In this document: positions 51,936-62,131 of the stretch, piece by piece
Numbering within the stretch: position 1 is the first letter of the stretch
Layout of the letters: each line of letters opens with the position of its first letter
From: Chromatiales bacterium
GTDB taxonomy: Bacteria > Pseudomonadota > Gammaproteobacteria > UBA6429 > Thiohalophilaceae
Length of the DNA stretch: 64,000 nt
Assembly: GCA_027032075.1 (NCBI GenBank)
Contig: JALVOC010000183.1
Coordinates: 1-64,000, forward strand
Reading direction: 5' to 3'
Notes under the pieces: generated by a model
Told to the model about the DNA's origin: nothing
Seen by the model: the letters and a program-made list of their open reading frames with translations, nothing else
Databases searched by the model: none
Position numbers and translations under genes: made by a program

Positions 51936-53426
51936 TCAGTTGAGCTTGTCCAGGTGAGGTTGTTGCTCTTTCACCAGCAGCCCGCCACGGCCGCTGATAA
52001 AACTGATGAACTTGGCATGCAGGAACCCCAGCGCGAAACGCAACAGGCGCAGGAAGTGGTTGGGGTATTGCAGCGTGAGCTTCAAATAGTAAAGACCGAT
52101 TTGCGGCCGTTTATAAAAGGCCTTCAGGATCTCCTGGTAATGGCGATCGAGTTTTTTCACCGACATGCCCTGCGGCGCCCAGACAAAGTTCATGCCGTTC
52201 ATTTTTTCCCAATGATCATCACGGATATTGGTGCCGTAGAGTTCACGGTATATCGGTGATCCCGGATAGGGGGTGAACTTGCTGAGGTTCATGATGGTCA
52301 TCGGGATGCGGCGAATAAACTCCTTGGTTTGCTGGATGGTGTGCGCATCTTCACCAGGATAGCCCAGCATGAACAGGCCCTTGCTGCGAATGCCTGCGGC
52401 AGCCGTCCATTTGACCGCTTGTTCGGATTTTTTTACTTCGGCTTTTTTATCCATTTTTCTCAAGAGATCATCGGAGCCCGTTTCCAGTCCGAAACTGATT
52501 TCCCAACAACCGGCTTTTTTCATGAGTTTCAGAATTTCGGGTTTCACCGTATCCACCCGTGCAGTACAGCTCCAGGTGACATTCAGCCCGTTTTCTAGGA
52601 TCAGGTTACACAGTTCGGTGACCCGCACCTTGCTGGCGAGGAACAGATCATCAACGAAGCCGATATGACGCACGCCGTATTTTTCATGCAGGTGTTGCAT
52701 CATCCTGAAGACCACTTCGGGTGAATAGTGTCTGACGCGTGCGCCGAAGGTGGAAGTGTCGCAAAACCTGCAAAGAAAAGGGCAGCCGCGGGAGGCGGAG
52801 ATGGTGGCAACCGGGCCCCGCGGAAAGTCGTAAACAGCAGGCTTGTACGCATGGGGAAAATCCGGCAACAGATCCCATGCCGGAAAGGGCAGTTCATCCA
52901 GTACCTTGTTGTTCGGTTTTCCAGGTGTTTTGCGGACAAAGCATTTGTCGCGATAGATAATGCCGGGTACCTGGTACAAATCCTTTCCGGCTTTCAGCGC
53001 CTCGAGCAGATCCACCAGGACCTTCTCACCCTCGCCATCCACCGCCACATCGAACTGCTCGAAACGTTGCATGGTTTCATTTCCCATGGAGGAAATATGC
53101 GGTCCACCGACAATGACGACGGTGTCGGGTAAATCCAGCTTGATCCGTTTGGCAATGGCGGCAGCGGCATGGACGCCGACCGTAAACAGAGTGATACCGA
53201 CATACTGCGGTTGCTGCCTGATAACGGATGCGGCCACCTGTTCGACGCTGAGATTGAAAATATCGCTTTCGATGATGCTGGGGTTATAGCCGTGCTGACG
53301 GACTTCCGCGGCCAGATGCAACAGACCCAGCGAGGGGGAGTTGTTGGTAATATGTTTTACAAACTCATAGCCGCTTGCAATGCGCTCATAGGGAGGGTTG
53401 ATGAAAATGATGTCGTTCGCCTTCAA
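51936..53426 (-). CDS. B12-binding-domain radical SAM protein
   Basis: 496 residues. The N-terminal B12-binding-like domain (about 1-150) starts DIIFINPPYERIASGYEF; the radical SAM core has CPFLCRFCD (CxxxCxxC, near residue 217) and a TIM-barrel half. The C-terminal 120 residues lack a known domain. The start codon is a TTG with AAGG about 11 bases upstream, so the exact start is uncertain. Such proteins make methyl or C-C bond changes in lipids or cofactors; the substrate is not deducible. It lies 121 bases downstream of the DUF2784 gene on the same strand. Confidence 0.88.
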   Translation of the reverse strand: MKANDIIFINPPYERIASGYEFVKHITNNSPSLGLLHLAAEVRQHGYNPSIIESDIFNLSVEQVAASVIRQQPQYVGITLFTVGVHAAAAIAKRIKLDLPDTVVIVGGPHISSMGNETMQRFEQFDVAVDGEGEKVLVDLLEALKAGKDLYQVPGIIYRDKCFVRKTPGKPNNKVLDELPFPAWDLLPDFPHAYKPAVYDFPRGPVATISASRGCPFLCRFCDTSTFGARVRHYSPEVVFRMMQHLHEKYGVRHIGFVDDLFLASKVRVTELCNLILENGLNVTWSCTARVDTVKPEILKLMKKAGCWEISFGLETGSDDLLRKMDKKAEVKKSEQAVKWTAAAGIRSKGLFMLGYPGEDAHTIQQTKEFIRRIPMTIMNLSKFTPYPGSPIYRELYGTNIRDDHWEKMNGMNFVWAPQGMSVKKLDRHYQEILKAFYKRPQIGLYYLKLTLQYPNHFLRLLRFALGFLHAKFISFISGRGGLLVKEQQPHLDKLN

Positions 53427-53547
53427 GGTGCCAATAACCTTCTGATTTATTTGTTTTTATCGGTTGTGCTTAAAGTGTGCACCCTGCCAACGATCAAGTC
53501 CAGCCTGTTCTGCCAGTGGAGCTTTTTATCCGCAGTGTCATGAGAAT

Positions 53548-53937
53548 TCATGATTTATGATGTTTGCGCCAGTACAGCAGGAGCCAGCCGTATATCAGCA
53601 GGTTGATGGCGATTAACAGCGCGCCCAGCAACCACTGGGAGGAGGTGTCGAGGCCACGCGGGTACACCAGCGGCACCAGATAGTGGGAAATAAAGCCCCC
53701 TTCGTACGGATCGGCGCCGGCCTGGCGGCGGAACCAGATTTCCAGCGGGGTCAAGGGGCAGATGCTGCCGCTGAATTCGATATAAATACCCCAGGCGAGT
53801 GCCGGCAGGTGCAGCCAGAGCAAGCGCTTCCATTTGAGCAGCAGCAGGCCACCGAGGATGACGAAGACCACAAACAGAAAATGGAGCAGAAGCACCAGGT
53901 CCGCCAGCAACAGGTAGAGGGTAACGTTATTCTCCAT
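53548..53937 (-). CDS. DUF2784 family membrane protein
   Basis: 129 residues from ATG 53937. About three to four helices (LYLLLADLVLLLHFLFVVFV, LLGALLIAINLLIYGWLLL) with a periplasmic-type GSICPLTPLEIWFR loop that is diagnostic for DUF2784. Function unknown. It overlaps mpg by 11 bases and ends the gor / gamma-CA / mpg set. Confidence 0.85.
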   Translation of the reverse strand: MENNVTLYLLLADLVLLLHFLFVVFVILGGLLLLKWKRLLWLHLPALAWGIYIEFSGSICPLTPLEIWFRRQAGADPYEGGFISHYLVPLVYPRGLDTSSQWLLGALLIAINLLIYGWLLLYWRKHHKS

Positions 53938-54598
53938 GGTGGCTGAGGATTTTGTAATCCTTTCCTGCGCGCGCACCCCGCCGGGTCAAGGGGTTGCGTG
54001 TCGAGAATTTTGCGTATTCATAATCAATGAAACGGTACATCAGGTGTGCATCCCTTCCTTCGGGTATGCCAAGCCGGGTGGTCTGGATGATGCGGCTGAC
54101 GACATTGTTGACGTCATCGAGATAAAAACGATTGGCATCGAATTGATGCTGGTCCCACTCCCTCACCTTCAGATTGAGTGCACGGCACAACAGGGTCTGG
54201 CCGGCACAGAGTTTTTCCAGCGGGCGCTTGCCGCCGCCACCCTTGACGGGATTGAGCTTTTGCATGATCTGCAGGGTAGCGGGCGGGGATTGCTGATCAA
54301 ACCAGGGAAAGGCCGATTTGATCAGCACGGCGTTGCCTTTGCCGCGGACGCTGATATTGAGCGAATCCCCGCCGCGGGCGTAATACATATAGATCGTGCC
54401 CGGCGGCATGAACATCGCCTTGCGCTTCTCGGTAAAACCGAGCGAGGCATGGCTGCCCTTTTCCTTTCGGTAATAGGCTTCGGTTTCAATGATGCGGCAG
54501 GCAAGCCAGACATCCTGATAACGGTGACGCAATACCTTGCCCAGTAATGCCTTGGCTACGGCTACCGCGTCCCGGTTGAAAAAAGCATTATCCAGCAT
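53927..54598 (-). CDS. mpg: 3-methyladenine DNA glycosylase (AAG/MPG type)
   Basis: 223 residues. Removes alkylated purines. The start FFNRDAVAVAKALLGKVL, then RIIETEAYYRKEKGSHAS (catalytic Glu in ETEAY) and MFMPPGTIYMYYARG are standard for MPG. The C-terminus is NPLTRRGARAGKDY. Located 18 bases after the gamma-carbonic-anhydrase gene. Confidence 0.95.
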   Translation of the reverse strand: MLDNAFFNRDAVAVAKALLGKVLRHRYQDVWLACRIIETEAYYRKEKGSHASLGFTEKRKAMFMPPGTIYMYYARGGDSLNISVRGKGNAVLIKSAFPWFDQQSPPATLQIMQKLNPVKGGGGKRPLEKLCAGQTLLCRALNLKVREWDQHQFDANRFYLDDVNNVVSRIIQTTRLGIPEGRDAHLMYRFIDYEYAKFSTRNPLTRRGARAGKDYKILSHHGE

Positions 54599-54616
54599 TG
54601 TGGAGAGACAGGTTAC

Positions 54617-55147
54617 TCAGGTGCGATGGCGGTTTTTCAGGCGCACGTAATGTTGCGCGGAATATTCAATCGAGTCGATTTCCTCCTGACTGAGCGCCCG
54701 CGCCCGGCGGACCGGGCTGCCGAGCCACAGATAGCCGCTTTCCAATACCTTGCCAGGGGTGACCAGCGCGCCGGCACCGACGATGCTCAAGGGATGCACC
54801 ACCGCGCCGTCCATGATGGTGGCGCTCATACCGATCAGGCAGTTGTTCATGATGCGGCAACCGTGCAGCGTGACGCGATGGCCGACAGTCACATTGTTGC
54901 CGATATGCAGGCCAAAGCCCCCGGGGTTATAGGGTCCGTCATGCGTCACGTGCAGCACCGAGTTATCCTGGATATTGGTGTGATCGCCAATGCGGATGAT
55001 ATTGACGTCGCCACGCACCACGGTGAATGGCCAGATGGAGCTGTGCTCGCCGATATGCACATCGCCGATGATCAGTGCCTGCGCATCGATATAGGCGCTT
55101 TCTGCAATGGCCGGCCGGATGCCTTCGAATTCGCGGATGCTCGCCAT
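54617..55147 (-). CDS. Gamma carbonic anhydrase-like hexapeptide protein (YrdA type)
   Basis: 176 residues of left-handed beta helix with hexapeptide repeats (AQALIIGDVHIGEHSSIWPF...). Metal-ligand histidines are placed as in YrdA/CaiE-type proteins: the LHVTHDG segment and VGHRVTLHGC. Activity as a carbonic anhydrase is not guaranteed for YrdA-like members. It lies seven bases after gor, so they are co-transcribed. Confidence 0.92.
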   Translation of the reverse strand: MASIREFEGIRPAIAESAYIDAQALIIGDVHIGEHSSIWPFTVVRGDVNIIRIGDHTNIQDNSVLHVTHDGPYNPGGFGLHIGNNVTVGHRVTLHGCRIMNNCLIGMSATIMDGAVVHPLSIVGAGALVTPGKVLESGYLWLGSPVRRARALSQEEIDSIEYSAQHYVRLKNRHRT

Positions 55148-55154
55148 GCTGGTT

Positions 55155-56504
55155 TTATCGCATGGTCACCAGTTCTTCCGCGCTGGTGGGATGTATCGCA
55201 ACCGTATCGTCAAACTGTTTCTTGGTTGCGCCCATCTTCACCGCCACGGCGAAGCCCTGCAGCATTTCATCGGCTCCCATGCCGATGATATGCACGCCGA
55301 CGATCTTCTCGTCGGCACCGACACACACGAGCTTCATTGCCGTTTGTTGTTGCAGGGAGGCAACCGCATGGTACATCGCAGTGAAACGTGTTTGATAGAC
55401 TTTGACCGCGTCACCGTGTTGCTGGCGCGCCGCCTCCTCGCTCAGGCCGACGGTGCCGATGGGTGGATGGCTGAACATCACCGTGGGGATGTTCTCATAC
55501 TCCAGCCTGCGTTCCGGCCGGTTGTTGAAGAGGCGATCCGCCAGGCGGCGGGCCGCGGCGATGGCAACCGGTGTCAGCTGGGCGCGGCCGGTCACGTCGC
55601 CGACCGCATAGATACCGGGAATGTTGGTGTTCTGGAATTCGTCCGTGGGAATATAACCCCGTTCATCACAGTTCACCCCGGCCGCGGCCAGATTGAGCTG
55701 CGCGGTGTTGGGGGCACGGCCGATGGCGCAGATCATCGCGTCGAAACCCTCGAGCTTGATGCCGCTGGCGCAGTGGACGGTGAGAGTGCCGTCTTCCGTT
55801 TTTTCCACGCGCTCGACCGAGGTGCGTGGCATGATGTTGACGCCGGCGTTGACCATTTCCTCCATCAGTGTTTCCCGCAGCATCGCATCAAAACCGGCAA
55901 GAAAGTGATCCTTGCGTAACAGCAGCGAGACCTCGCTGCCCAGGCCGTTGAGCAGGCCAGCCAGTTCCACCGCGATATACCCCGCGCCCGTCACCGCCAC
56001 CCGTTTGGGCTGTTGTTTCAGCGCGAAGAAGCCGTCGGAGGTGATGAGGTGTTCCCTCCCGGGGATTTCCGGAATGATGGGATAGCCGCCCGGCGCAATC
56101 ACAATGTGATCGGCAGTGTAGTGAATTCCGTCCACCTCGAGGGTGCGGGCATCGACGAACCGGCCCGTGCCTTTCAAATGCTGGATGTTGGAATCGGCCA
56201 GATAGTTCGCGTACCAGTCATTGATACCCTTGATGTAGCGTTCCCGTGCCGCGATCAGTTTGCCCCAGTCGAAATGGTCCAGGCGGACATCAAAGCCGTA
56301 TCCTGTTGCCGCGTGGATGCTTTCGGCAATGCCGGAGGCAAACCACATGACTTTCTTCGGCACGCAACCGACATTGACGCAAGTGCCGCCAAGCTTGTTG
56401 TTTTCGATGACGGCGGTTTTCATGCCGTATTCCGCTGCCCGTTCGGCGGCGGACAGGCCGCCGCTGCCGGCGCCGATTGCGATTAAATCAAAATGCTTGC
56501 TCAT
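55155..56504 (-). CDS. gor: Glutathione-disulfide reductase
   Basis: 449 residues from ATG 56504 (AGGA seven bases upstream). FAD-binding [16 protein letters not shown], redox disulfide [13 protein letters not shown] (about 38-50), NADPH domain [20 protein letters not shown] segment [17 protein letters not shown] and the terminal HPTSAEE with the catalytic His-Glu pair. First gene of a gor / gamma-CA / mpg / DUF2784 operon. Divergent from a 109-residue gene. Confidence 0.95.
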   Translation of the reverse strand: MSKHFDLIAIGAGSGGLSAAERAAEYGMKTAVIENNKLGGTCVNVGCVPKKVMWFASGIAESIHAATGYGFDVRLDHFDWGKLIAARERYIKGINDWYANYLADSNIQHLKGTGRFVDARTLEVDGIHYTADHIVIAPGGYPIIPEIPGREHLITSDGFFALKQQPKRVAVTGAGYIAVELAGLLNGLGSEVSLLLRKDHFLAGFDAMLRETLMEEMVNAGVNIMPRTSVERVEKTEDGTLTVHCASGIKLEGFDAMICAIGRAPNTAQLNLAAAGVNCDERGYIPTDEFQNTNIPGIYAVGDVTGRAQLTPVAIAAARRLADRLFNNRPERRLEYENIPTVMFSHPPIGTVGLSEEAARQQHGDAVKVYQTRFTAMYHAVASLQQQTAMKLVCVGADEKIVGVHIIGMGADEMLQGFAVAVKMGATKKQFDDTVAIHPTSAEELVTMR

Positions 56505-56625
56505 CTCGATGTCCTGCTGTTGAGGTGTGAAATAACCGTTTATCACCAAGGATAAATCCTGACTGGCCTGACTATTATAGATGAATGTAAACTGTCGGCG
56601 GAAAAAACCGATTGCGAGACAGAAT

Positions 56626-56955
56626 ATGAGTGATGAAAGTATCGAGCTCAATGATGAGCTAATCAACGGTCTGGTGAATGTCATCGTCCAGCATGATGCC
56701 GATGCCGCCTCGGACATGATCCTCGGCCTGCAGTATCTGGCGGCGGTGAGTGGTTATATCGCCGCCGGTTATCCCGGCTCGGCGGAGGAGCGGGACAGGC
56801 TGTTGCAACACCTGGCCGACTTTACCCGGCATGTGTGTAATGATCGTGCCGCGCAACAACGGCAGGCACAGGCACAACAGCCTGTGGCGGAAGCGCCAAA
56901 GGGAAGGAGCAGCCAGACCGATGATCCGGCTATCGGCATCTGGAAGCCAGAATAA
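56626..56955 (+). CDS. Hypothetical protein (109 aa)
   Basis: ATG 56626 follows GAGA by seven bases; an earlier ATG at 56581 adds 15 residues. Mostly helical ([18 protein letters not shown], then [19 protein letters not shown]) with a disordered Gln/Pro-rich tail. No family recognised. Divergent from gor and convergent with a bacteriohemerythrin. Confidence 0.65.
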   Translation: MSDESIELNDELINGLVNVIVQHDADAASDMILGLQYLAAVSGYIAAGYPGSAEERDRLLQHLADFTRHVCNDRAAQQRQAQAQQPVAEAPKGRSSQTDDPAIGIWKPE

Positions 56956-56970
56956 TCAGGGTGGCAGGTG

Positions 56971-57393
56971 CTATTCCTCGAGGTAATGGGCCAGAAAGCG
57001 GGCGGTGACAAAATCCATGGTGGCAACGTGTTGCGCCATCCAGCCAGGGATCACGGTAAAGATATAGTTTTCCAGTGCTTCTGAATTACTGGTGGCCTTG
57101 AACTGATCATACAGACCTTGCAGTTCGTTCAATACCCGGTCGTGTTCCTGCTTGTGCACCGGGTAGGGGGTGAATTGATGTTTTACCATCAGTGCTTCTT
57201 CCGAGGCGAAATGTTCCCGCACATGCGATAAAAACGTCTCAAGCGCCGAGTTCAATGTCGCCTGGACATCCTCGCCCCCGCTTTTACGTTTTACCAGGGC
57301 GGCGATTTCATTGATCAGATCGATCTCTTCATGATGCACGGCGTTCATGCTCTGCAGGGCTACGCTGGGGAATTGTTCCTTGTCCAATAGCAT
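56971..57393 (-). CDS. Bacteriohemerythrin
   Basis: 140 residues, the single-domain canonical form. Iron ligands are in VHHEEIDLINEIAALV, HVREHFASEEALM (HxxxE) and HKQEHDRV, with QHVATMD near the C-terminus. These match the HxxxE and HxxxD pattern of oxygen-carrying bacteriohemerythrins. It lies six bases before the start-distal end of the MipA-like gene and on the same strand. Confidence 0.92.
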   Translation of the reverse strand: MLLDKEQFPSVALQSMNAVHHEEIDLINEIAALVKRKSGGEDVQATLNSALETFLSHVREHFASEEALMVKHQFTPYPVHKQEHDRVLNELQGLYDQFKATSNSEALENYIFTVIPGWMAQHVATMDFVTARFLAHYLEE

Positions 57394-57399
57394 CGATAT

Positions 57400-58689
57400 T
57401 TACCAGTGGTATTGAAGATAGACGGTTTGATAATTACTGCCCCCCTTGATGTTGCCGAACATGGATGAGGTTTCATACAGGGCGGAGCGGTGGTGAATGC
57501 TGTAACCGAACCACCAGTCCTGCATGCTGCGTGAGTTGAACAACTCGCCCAGATTCAGATCGAAGGATACGTCGAGATAGTTCATCAACTGGCTGGCACG
57601 ATAGTTGTTCTTGTCCATTTCCTGTTGCTCGATGTAGGTCATGTGGGTCAGATAAGAAAGGCCTTCCGCAAAACCGAAGCGCCAGCGGGTTGGCCATTTG
57701 AAAGTATAGTAACCCTTGAAGGCAAGAACGTATTCAGGAAAGGCGGGCTGCACCTCGGAGGGATGGTGATAGACCACGCCGGGGGTTAAATAAATGGCGA
57801 TGGGCAGATCGAACAATTCATCCGAAATCGGATAACCGTAAAACAGGGAGGTCATGCGGTTTTCATAGGGATCGCCCTCGGAGTGGAAAACCAGGATTTC
57901 ACCCAGGCTCGAGGGGGTTGACTCGCCGTAGGCAAGGCGCAGGTAGGGCCGTGCCTGCAAGGTGGTGTGGGCGCGTTTGCTCTTGTCATTGAAAAAGCCG
58001 ACACCAAGATAGGCCACGGATTCACTGCGGCTGTCGATGGTGCTGCTCTGGTAGGTTTTGTCGTCCAGGACGGTGGCGGAGGCGCGTGCCACCAGATAGA
58101 AATTCTTGTACATGTTGTAACGCACTTCCGCCCCGGCGCTGAAGTCGAAACCGCTGCCGGGGGTGTCCACATCCAGCCCGTAGTAATGGTTGTTGAAGCG
58201 GGCATCCTTCCAGCGCAGCCTGGCGAAGGGATAAAACCGCCAGTTCCCCTCCTCCCGCAGGTAATTGGCCACCAGGTTTGCGTGATAGCGGGCGTGCTGA
58301 TCGTTCATCAGCTCCAGATCCATGTTGAATTGTGGCCCGAAGCGGTATTTCAGTTGCGCGCCGAAATCAAAGGCATTGCCGCGCGACTCGCTTTGATATT
58401 CGCCTGGAATATCAAAAAAACGGTAACGGCCCAGTGCGCTCAGCTGCCATTGCTGGTTATTGATGGCCTTGTATCCTATGGAGAGGCCGTCGATGAACAG
58501 CCGCCCGTCGTCGTAATAAAAAAGAAAAGGCAGAATATCGTTTACCGTTTTGTCGTCGGTGGCATAGGGGAGCCTGGCGCTGCGCAGGGTGAACACCAGG
58601 CCCCAGGTCTCCGGTACCGTGTATTCAGCAGATACGGCGGGTGCGCACAGCACGCCGCAGAGAAAAATAAAGGCGTAAATACGATTCAT
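57400..58689 (-). CDS. MipA/OmpV-like outer-membrane protein
   Basis: 429 residues with a signal peptide (IYAFIFLCGVLCAPAVSA). ATG 58689 is used. Patterns such as WGLVFTLRSARLPYATDDKT, VNDILPFLFYYDDGRLFI, LSALGRYRFFDIPGEYQ and a final aromatic strand (QTVYLQYHW) resemble the MipA/OmpV family of barrels. The family has been linked to murein synthesis or solute passage; no assignment is made here. The label is from pattern only. Confidence 0.65.
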   Translation of the reverse strand: MNRIYAFIFLCGVLCAPAVSAEYTVPETWGLVFTLRSARLPYATDDKTVNDILPFLFYYDDGRLFIDGLSIGYKAINNQQWQLSALGRYRFFDIPGEYQSESRGNAFDFGAQLKYRFGPQFNMDLELMNDQHARYHANLVANYLREEGNWRFYPFARLRWKDARFNNHYYGLDVDTPGSGFDFSAGAEVRYNMYKNFYLVARASATVLDDKTYQSSTIDSRSESVAYLGVGFFNDKSKRAHTTLQARPYLRLAYGESTPSSLGEILVFHSEGDPYENRMTSLFYGYPISDELFDLPIAIYLTPGVVYHHPSEVQPAFPEYVLAFKGYYTFKWPTRWRFGFAEGLSYLTHMTYIEQQEMDKNNYRASQLMNYLDVSFDLNLGELFNSRSMQDWWFGYSIHHRSALYETSSMFGNIKGGSNYQTVYLQYHW

Positions 58690-58858
58690 ACGAAAGAAAC
58701 ATGGAATACTGCACGCCGGACGCATGTCCGTTTCGTGGCAAATACCGTCGTTTTCAGTTACCTGTCAACAAAATACAAAATATTTATGGTTATTATGACG
58801 ACTCCATGTCTACACCAACGGGAAGGGTGAAATTACACGTTTTTGCCCCGTTTGGGAA

Positions 58859-59872
58859 TCATGCCTTTAGCTGGATTGGCGGTTCTGCCAACCGTTCGGC
58901 CTGTTCCCGCAGCGTGATCAGCTGATCCTCCCAGTAACGCGGCGTGTTGAACCACGGAAAGGTGTGGGGGAAGGCGGGATCCTGCCAGCGGCGTGCCAGC
59001 CAGGCGCTGTAATTCATCAGGCGCAGGGCGCGCAGGGCCTCGATCAGGTGCAGTTGTACCCGGTCGAAGGCAAAAAACTGCTCATAGCCTTCCAGCAACA
59101 GCCTGAGCTGGCGCGCCATCTCCTCGCGGCTGCCGGAAAGCAGCATCCACAGGTCCTGGATCGCCGGACCGCTCAGGCAATCGTCCAGATCGACAAAGTG
59201 GGGGCCATAATCGGTCCAGAGAATATTTCCGGGATGGCAGTCGCCATGCAGCCGCAGACGGTGATAGGGGCCGACGAGATCGAACGCCGCTTCGATTTGC
59301 TGCAGCAGGGTCTCGGCGGCGAGGCGGTAATTGTGTGCAAGCTCGGCGGGAACGAAGCCATGTTCCATGACAAAGGCAAGCGCCTCATGACCGAAATGTT
59401 GTACATTCAGGACCGGCCGGTGGTGGAACGGCCGCACCGCGCCCACCGCATGGATACGACCGAGAAGACGGCCCAGCCAGCGCAGGTGTTCGGCATCGTC
59501 CAGTTCAGGAGGGCGGCCACCGTGACGGGGAAACAGGGCAAAGAAGTAACCTGCATGGCGGTGCAGGGTGTCGCCTGCTTCGTCGGCAAGCGGCGCAATC
59601 ACCGGGATCTCCTCTTCCGCCAGCTCCCGTGAGAAGTCATGTTCCTCCCGGATTGTCGCCTCCTGCCAGCGTCCCGGGCGGTAGAACTTGGCGATGAGAA
59701 ACCCGCCCTCCTCCAGGCCCACCTGGTAGACGCGGTTTTCATAGCTGTTCAAAGCCAGCAGGGAACCACTGGTGGCGTAACCGGTCCTATCGATGGCGTC
59801 GAGGATCACATCGGGTGTGAGATTGGCGTAAGGCGTGCTGTGATCCAGGTCCGCTTCCTGTTTTGTTGTCAT
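58859..59872 (-). CDS. srkA: Stress response kinase SrkA (YihE/RdoA)
   Basis: 338 residues from ATG 59872. Ser/Thr kinase of the choline-kinase fold: LNSYENRVYQVGLEEGG at the nucleotide lobe, catalytic RLHGDCHPGNILW, metal-binding HFVDLDDCLSGPAIQDLW. SrkA counters programmed death signals under stress in E. coli. It is divergent from prlC with a 73-base gap. Confidence 0.95.
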   Translation of the reverse strand: MTTKQEADLDHSTPYANLTPDVILDAIDRTGYATSGSLLALNSYENRVYQVGLEEGGFLIAKFYRPGRWQEATIREEHDFSRELAEEEIPVIAPLADEAGDTLHRHAGYFFALFPRHGGRPPELDDAEHLRWLGRLLGRIHAVGAVRPFHHRPVLNVQHFGHEALAFVMEHGFVPAELAHNYRLAAETLLQQIEAAFDLVGPYHRLRLHGDCHPGNILWTDYGPHFVDLDDCLSGPAIQDLWMLLSGSREEMARQLRLLLEGYEQFFAFDRVQLHLIEALRALRLMNYSAWLARRWQDPAFPHTFPWFNTPRYWEDQLITLREQAERLAEPPIQLKA

Positions 59873-59945
59873 TCGGGCTGTCGTGTTATCGTTTGTCTCA
59901 GGGTCTGGTAAGCACCATTGTAATGTATTGAAGGAAACGTTGTTT

Positions 59946-61988
59946 ATGTCCAACCCCCTGCTTGAAATGACCGGGCTGCCCCCATTTGAGCACATACGGC
60001 CCGAGCATGTTGAACCGGCGATAGATGCGCTGCTGGTGGAGTGCCGCCAGACCACCGAAGCCCTGTTGGATGCAAGCGACGCCTATAGCTGGGACAACCT
60101 CATCCAGCCGCTGGAAGACATGGATGATCGCCTCGGGCGGGTCTGGTCACCGGTGAGCCACATGAATTCGGTGGTCAACAGCGATGCCTTGCGTGAGGCG
60201 TACAACGCCTGTCTGCCCAAGTTGAGTGCCTACAGCACAGAGATGGGACAGAACGTCCGTCTCTATCAGGCCTACAAGGCGATCAGGGATTCGGACGAGT
60301 ACGCCACACTCGATGTTGCGCAGAAGAAGGTCATCGACAATGCCCTGCGGGATTTTCATTTATCCGGCGTTGATCTGCCGGAGGAGAAAAAGCGGCGCTT
60401 CAAGGATATCCGCCAGCGTCTCTCGAAATTGACCACCACCTTTGAAGAGAATGTACTGGATGCCACCCAGGGCTGGAGCAAGCATGTGAGTGATGAAATG
60501 GCGCTTTCCGGTCTGCCCGAGTCGGCTCTCGCCATGGCAAGGCAGGCGGCAGAGCAGAAACAACTCGAGGGTTGGTTGTTCACCCTCGATTTTCCCTCCT
60601 ATTATGCGGTGATGAGCTACGCGGACGATCGCGACTTACGCCAGGAAATGCACCAGGCGTATGTCACCCGTGCTTCGGATCAGGGACCCAATGCCGGTAA
60701 ATGGGACAACAGCGAGATCATGGAGGAGATCCTGGCATTGCGGTACGAGCTGGCGCAGTTGCTGGGTTTCCACAGTTATGCCGAGCGTTCCCTCGCGACC
60801 AAGATGGCGGACACGCCTGCACGGGTGATCGGTTTCCTTGAGGATCTGGCAAAACGCTCCAAACCGGTTGCGGAAAAAGAACTGCAACAACTGCAGCAGT
60901 TTGCCCATGACAAATACGGTGTCGCTCATCTTGAACCGTGGGATATCACCTACTATTCGGAAAAGCTGCGGCAGCACACCTATGCCATCACGCAGGAGGA
61001 GCTCAAACCCTATTTCCCGGAAACCCGCGTGATCCCCGGCATGTTCGAAGTGGTCAAGCGTTTGTACGGCGTGAGCATCGAGGAAGTGGACGAGGTGGAA
61101 GTGTGGCACCCCGATGTGCGCTTTTATGAAATTCGTGACGAAGCAGGTGAGCTGCGTGGCCGCTTTTATCTGGATCTGTATGCGCGTGAGAACAAGCGCG
61201 GTGGTGCCTGGATGGATGACTGTATCGGCCGTAAACGCAACCGTGACGGCAGCATTCAACTGCCGGTGGCCTATTTGACATGCAACCTGACGCCTCCCCT
61301 TGGTGACGAACCCGCCCTCTTCACCCATGACGAAGTGATCACCCTTTTTCACGAATTTGGACACGGCTTGCATCACATGCTGACACGGGTGGATCATATC
61401 GGCGTTTCGGGTATCAACGGTGTTGCCTGGGATGCGGTGGAATTGCCAAGCCAGTTCATGGAGAACTGGTGTTGGGAGAAAGAGGCGCTGGCGGAAATTG
61501 CCGGTCACTATAAAACCGCTGAGCCGCTGCCGGACGAACTGTATGATAAAATGTATGCGGCAAAGAACTTCCAGTCAGGTATGATGATGGTGCGGCAGCT
61601 GGAGCTGGCGTTGTTCGATTTTCACCTGCACCATGACTATGACCCCGCCAGGGGGGCGCGCATCCAGGAAACACTGGATGAAGTGCGTCAGAGGGTGGCG
61701 GTGATCAGGCCGGCTGCCTACAACCGGTTTCAACACAGTTTTTCACATATTTTTGCAGGCGGCTATGCAGCCGGGTATTACAGCTACAAATGGGCGGAAG
61801 TGCTTTCCGCGGATGCGTTCTCACTGTTCGAGGAGCGCGGCATATTTGATCACGACACCGGTTTGAAATTCCTGCATGCGGTGCTCGAGCGTGGCGGCAC
61901 GCGCGAACCCATGGAGCTGTTTGTCGAGTTTCGTGGCCGCGAACCACGCATCGACGCATTATTGCGGCATTGTGGCATCGCGGCGTAA
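59946..61988 (+). CDS. prlC: Oligopeptidase A
   Basis: 680-residue M3 zinc metallopeptidase that degrades signal peptides and other short peptides in the cytoplasm. ATG 59946 (AAGGA about ten bases upstream). Zinc motif HEFGHGLHHM lies near residue 468, with a third ligand about 25 residues later in NGVAWDAVELPSQFMENW. N-terminal LLEMTGLPPFEHIRPEHVEP is typical. The 142 bases to the next gene hold no clear feature. Confidence 0.96.
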   Translation: MSNPLLEMTGLPPFEHIRPEHVEPAIDALLVECRQTTEALLDASDAYSWDNLIQPLEDMDDRLGRVWSPVSHMNSVVNSDALREAYNACLPKLSAYSTEMGQNVRLYQAYKAIRDSDEYATLDVAQKKVIDNALRDFHLSGVDLPEEKKRRFKDIRQRLSKLTTTFEENVLDATQGWSKHVSDEMALSGLPESALAMARQAAEQKQLEGWLFTLDFPSYYAVMSYADDRDLRQEMHQAYVTRASDQGPNAGKWDNSEIMEEILALRYELAQLLGFHSYAERSLATKMADTPARVIGFLEDLAKRSKPVAEKELQQLQQFAHDKYGVAHLEPWDITYYSEKLRQHTYAITQEELKPYFPETRVIPGMFEVVKRLYGVSIEEVDEVEVWHPDVRFYEIRDEAGELRGRFYLDLYARENKRGGAWMDDCIGRKRNRDGSIQLPVAYLTCNLTPPLGDEPALFTHDEVITLFHEFGHGLHHMLTRVDHIGVSGINGVAWDAVELPSQFMENWCWEKEALAEIAGHYKTAEPLPDELYDKMYAAKNFQSGMMMVRQLELALFDFHLHHDYDPARGARIQETLDEVRQRVAVIRPAAYNRFQHSFSHIFAGGYAAGYYSYKWAEVLSADAFSLFEERGIFDHDTGLKFLHAVLERGGTREPMELFVEFRGREPRIDALLRHCGIAA

Positions 61989-62131
61989 GCGTACCTCCTG
62001 CAATCAGAGTGATGTGTTCTTCATGGGGCCGGAAATGTGCAATTTTCCATGCCTGTTATTTTCGGTGCCTTTTGACCGACGGCTGCGGTTTCTTGTGTGG
62101 AAGATGATAAAAAATAACCAGGGGCAGAGGA

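Noticed and set aside
59883-59945. 21-residue extension of prlC
   Set aside because: ATG 59946 matches the family N-terminus and has a ribosome site; the extension does not.
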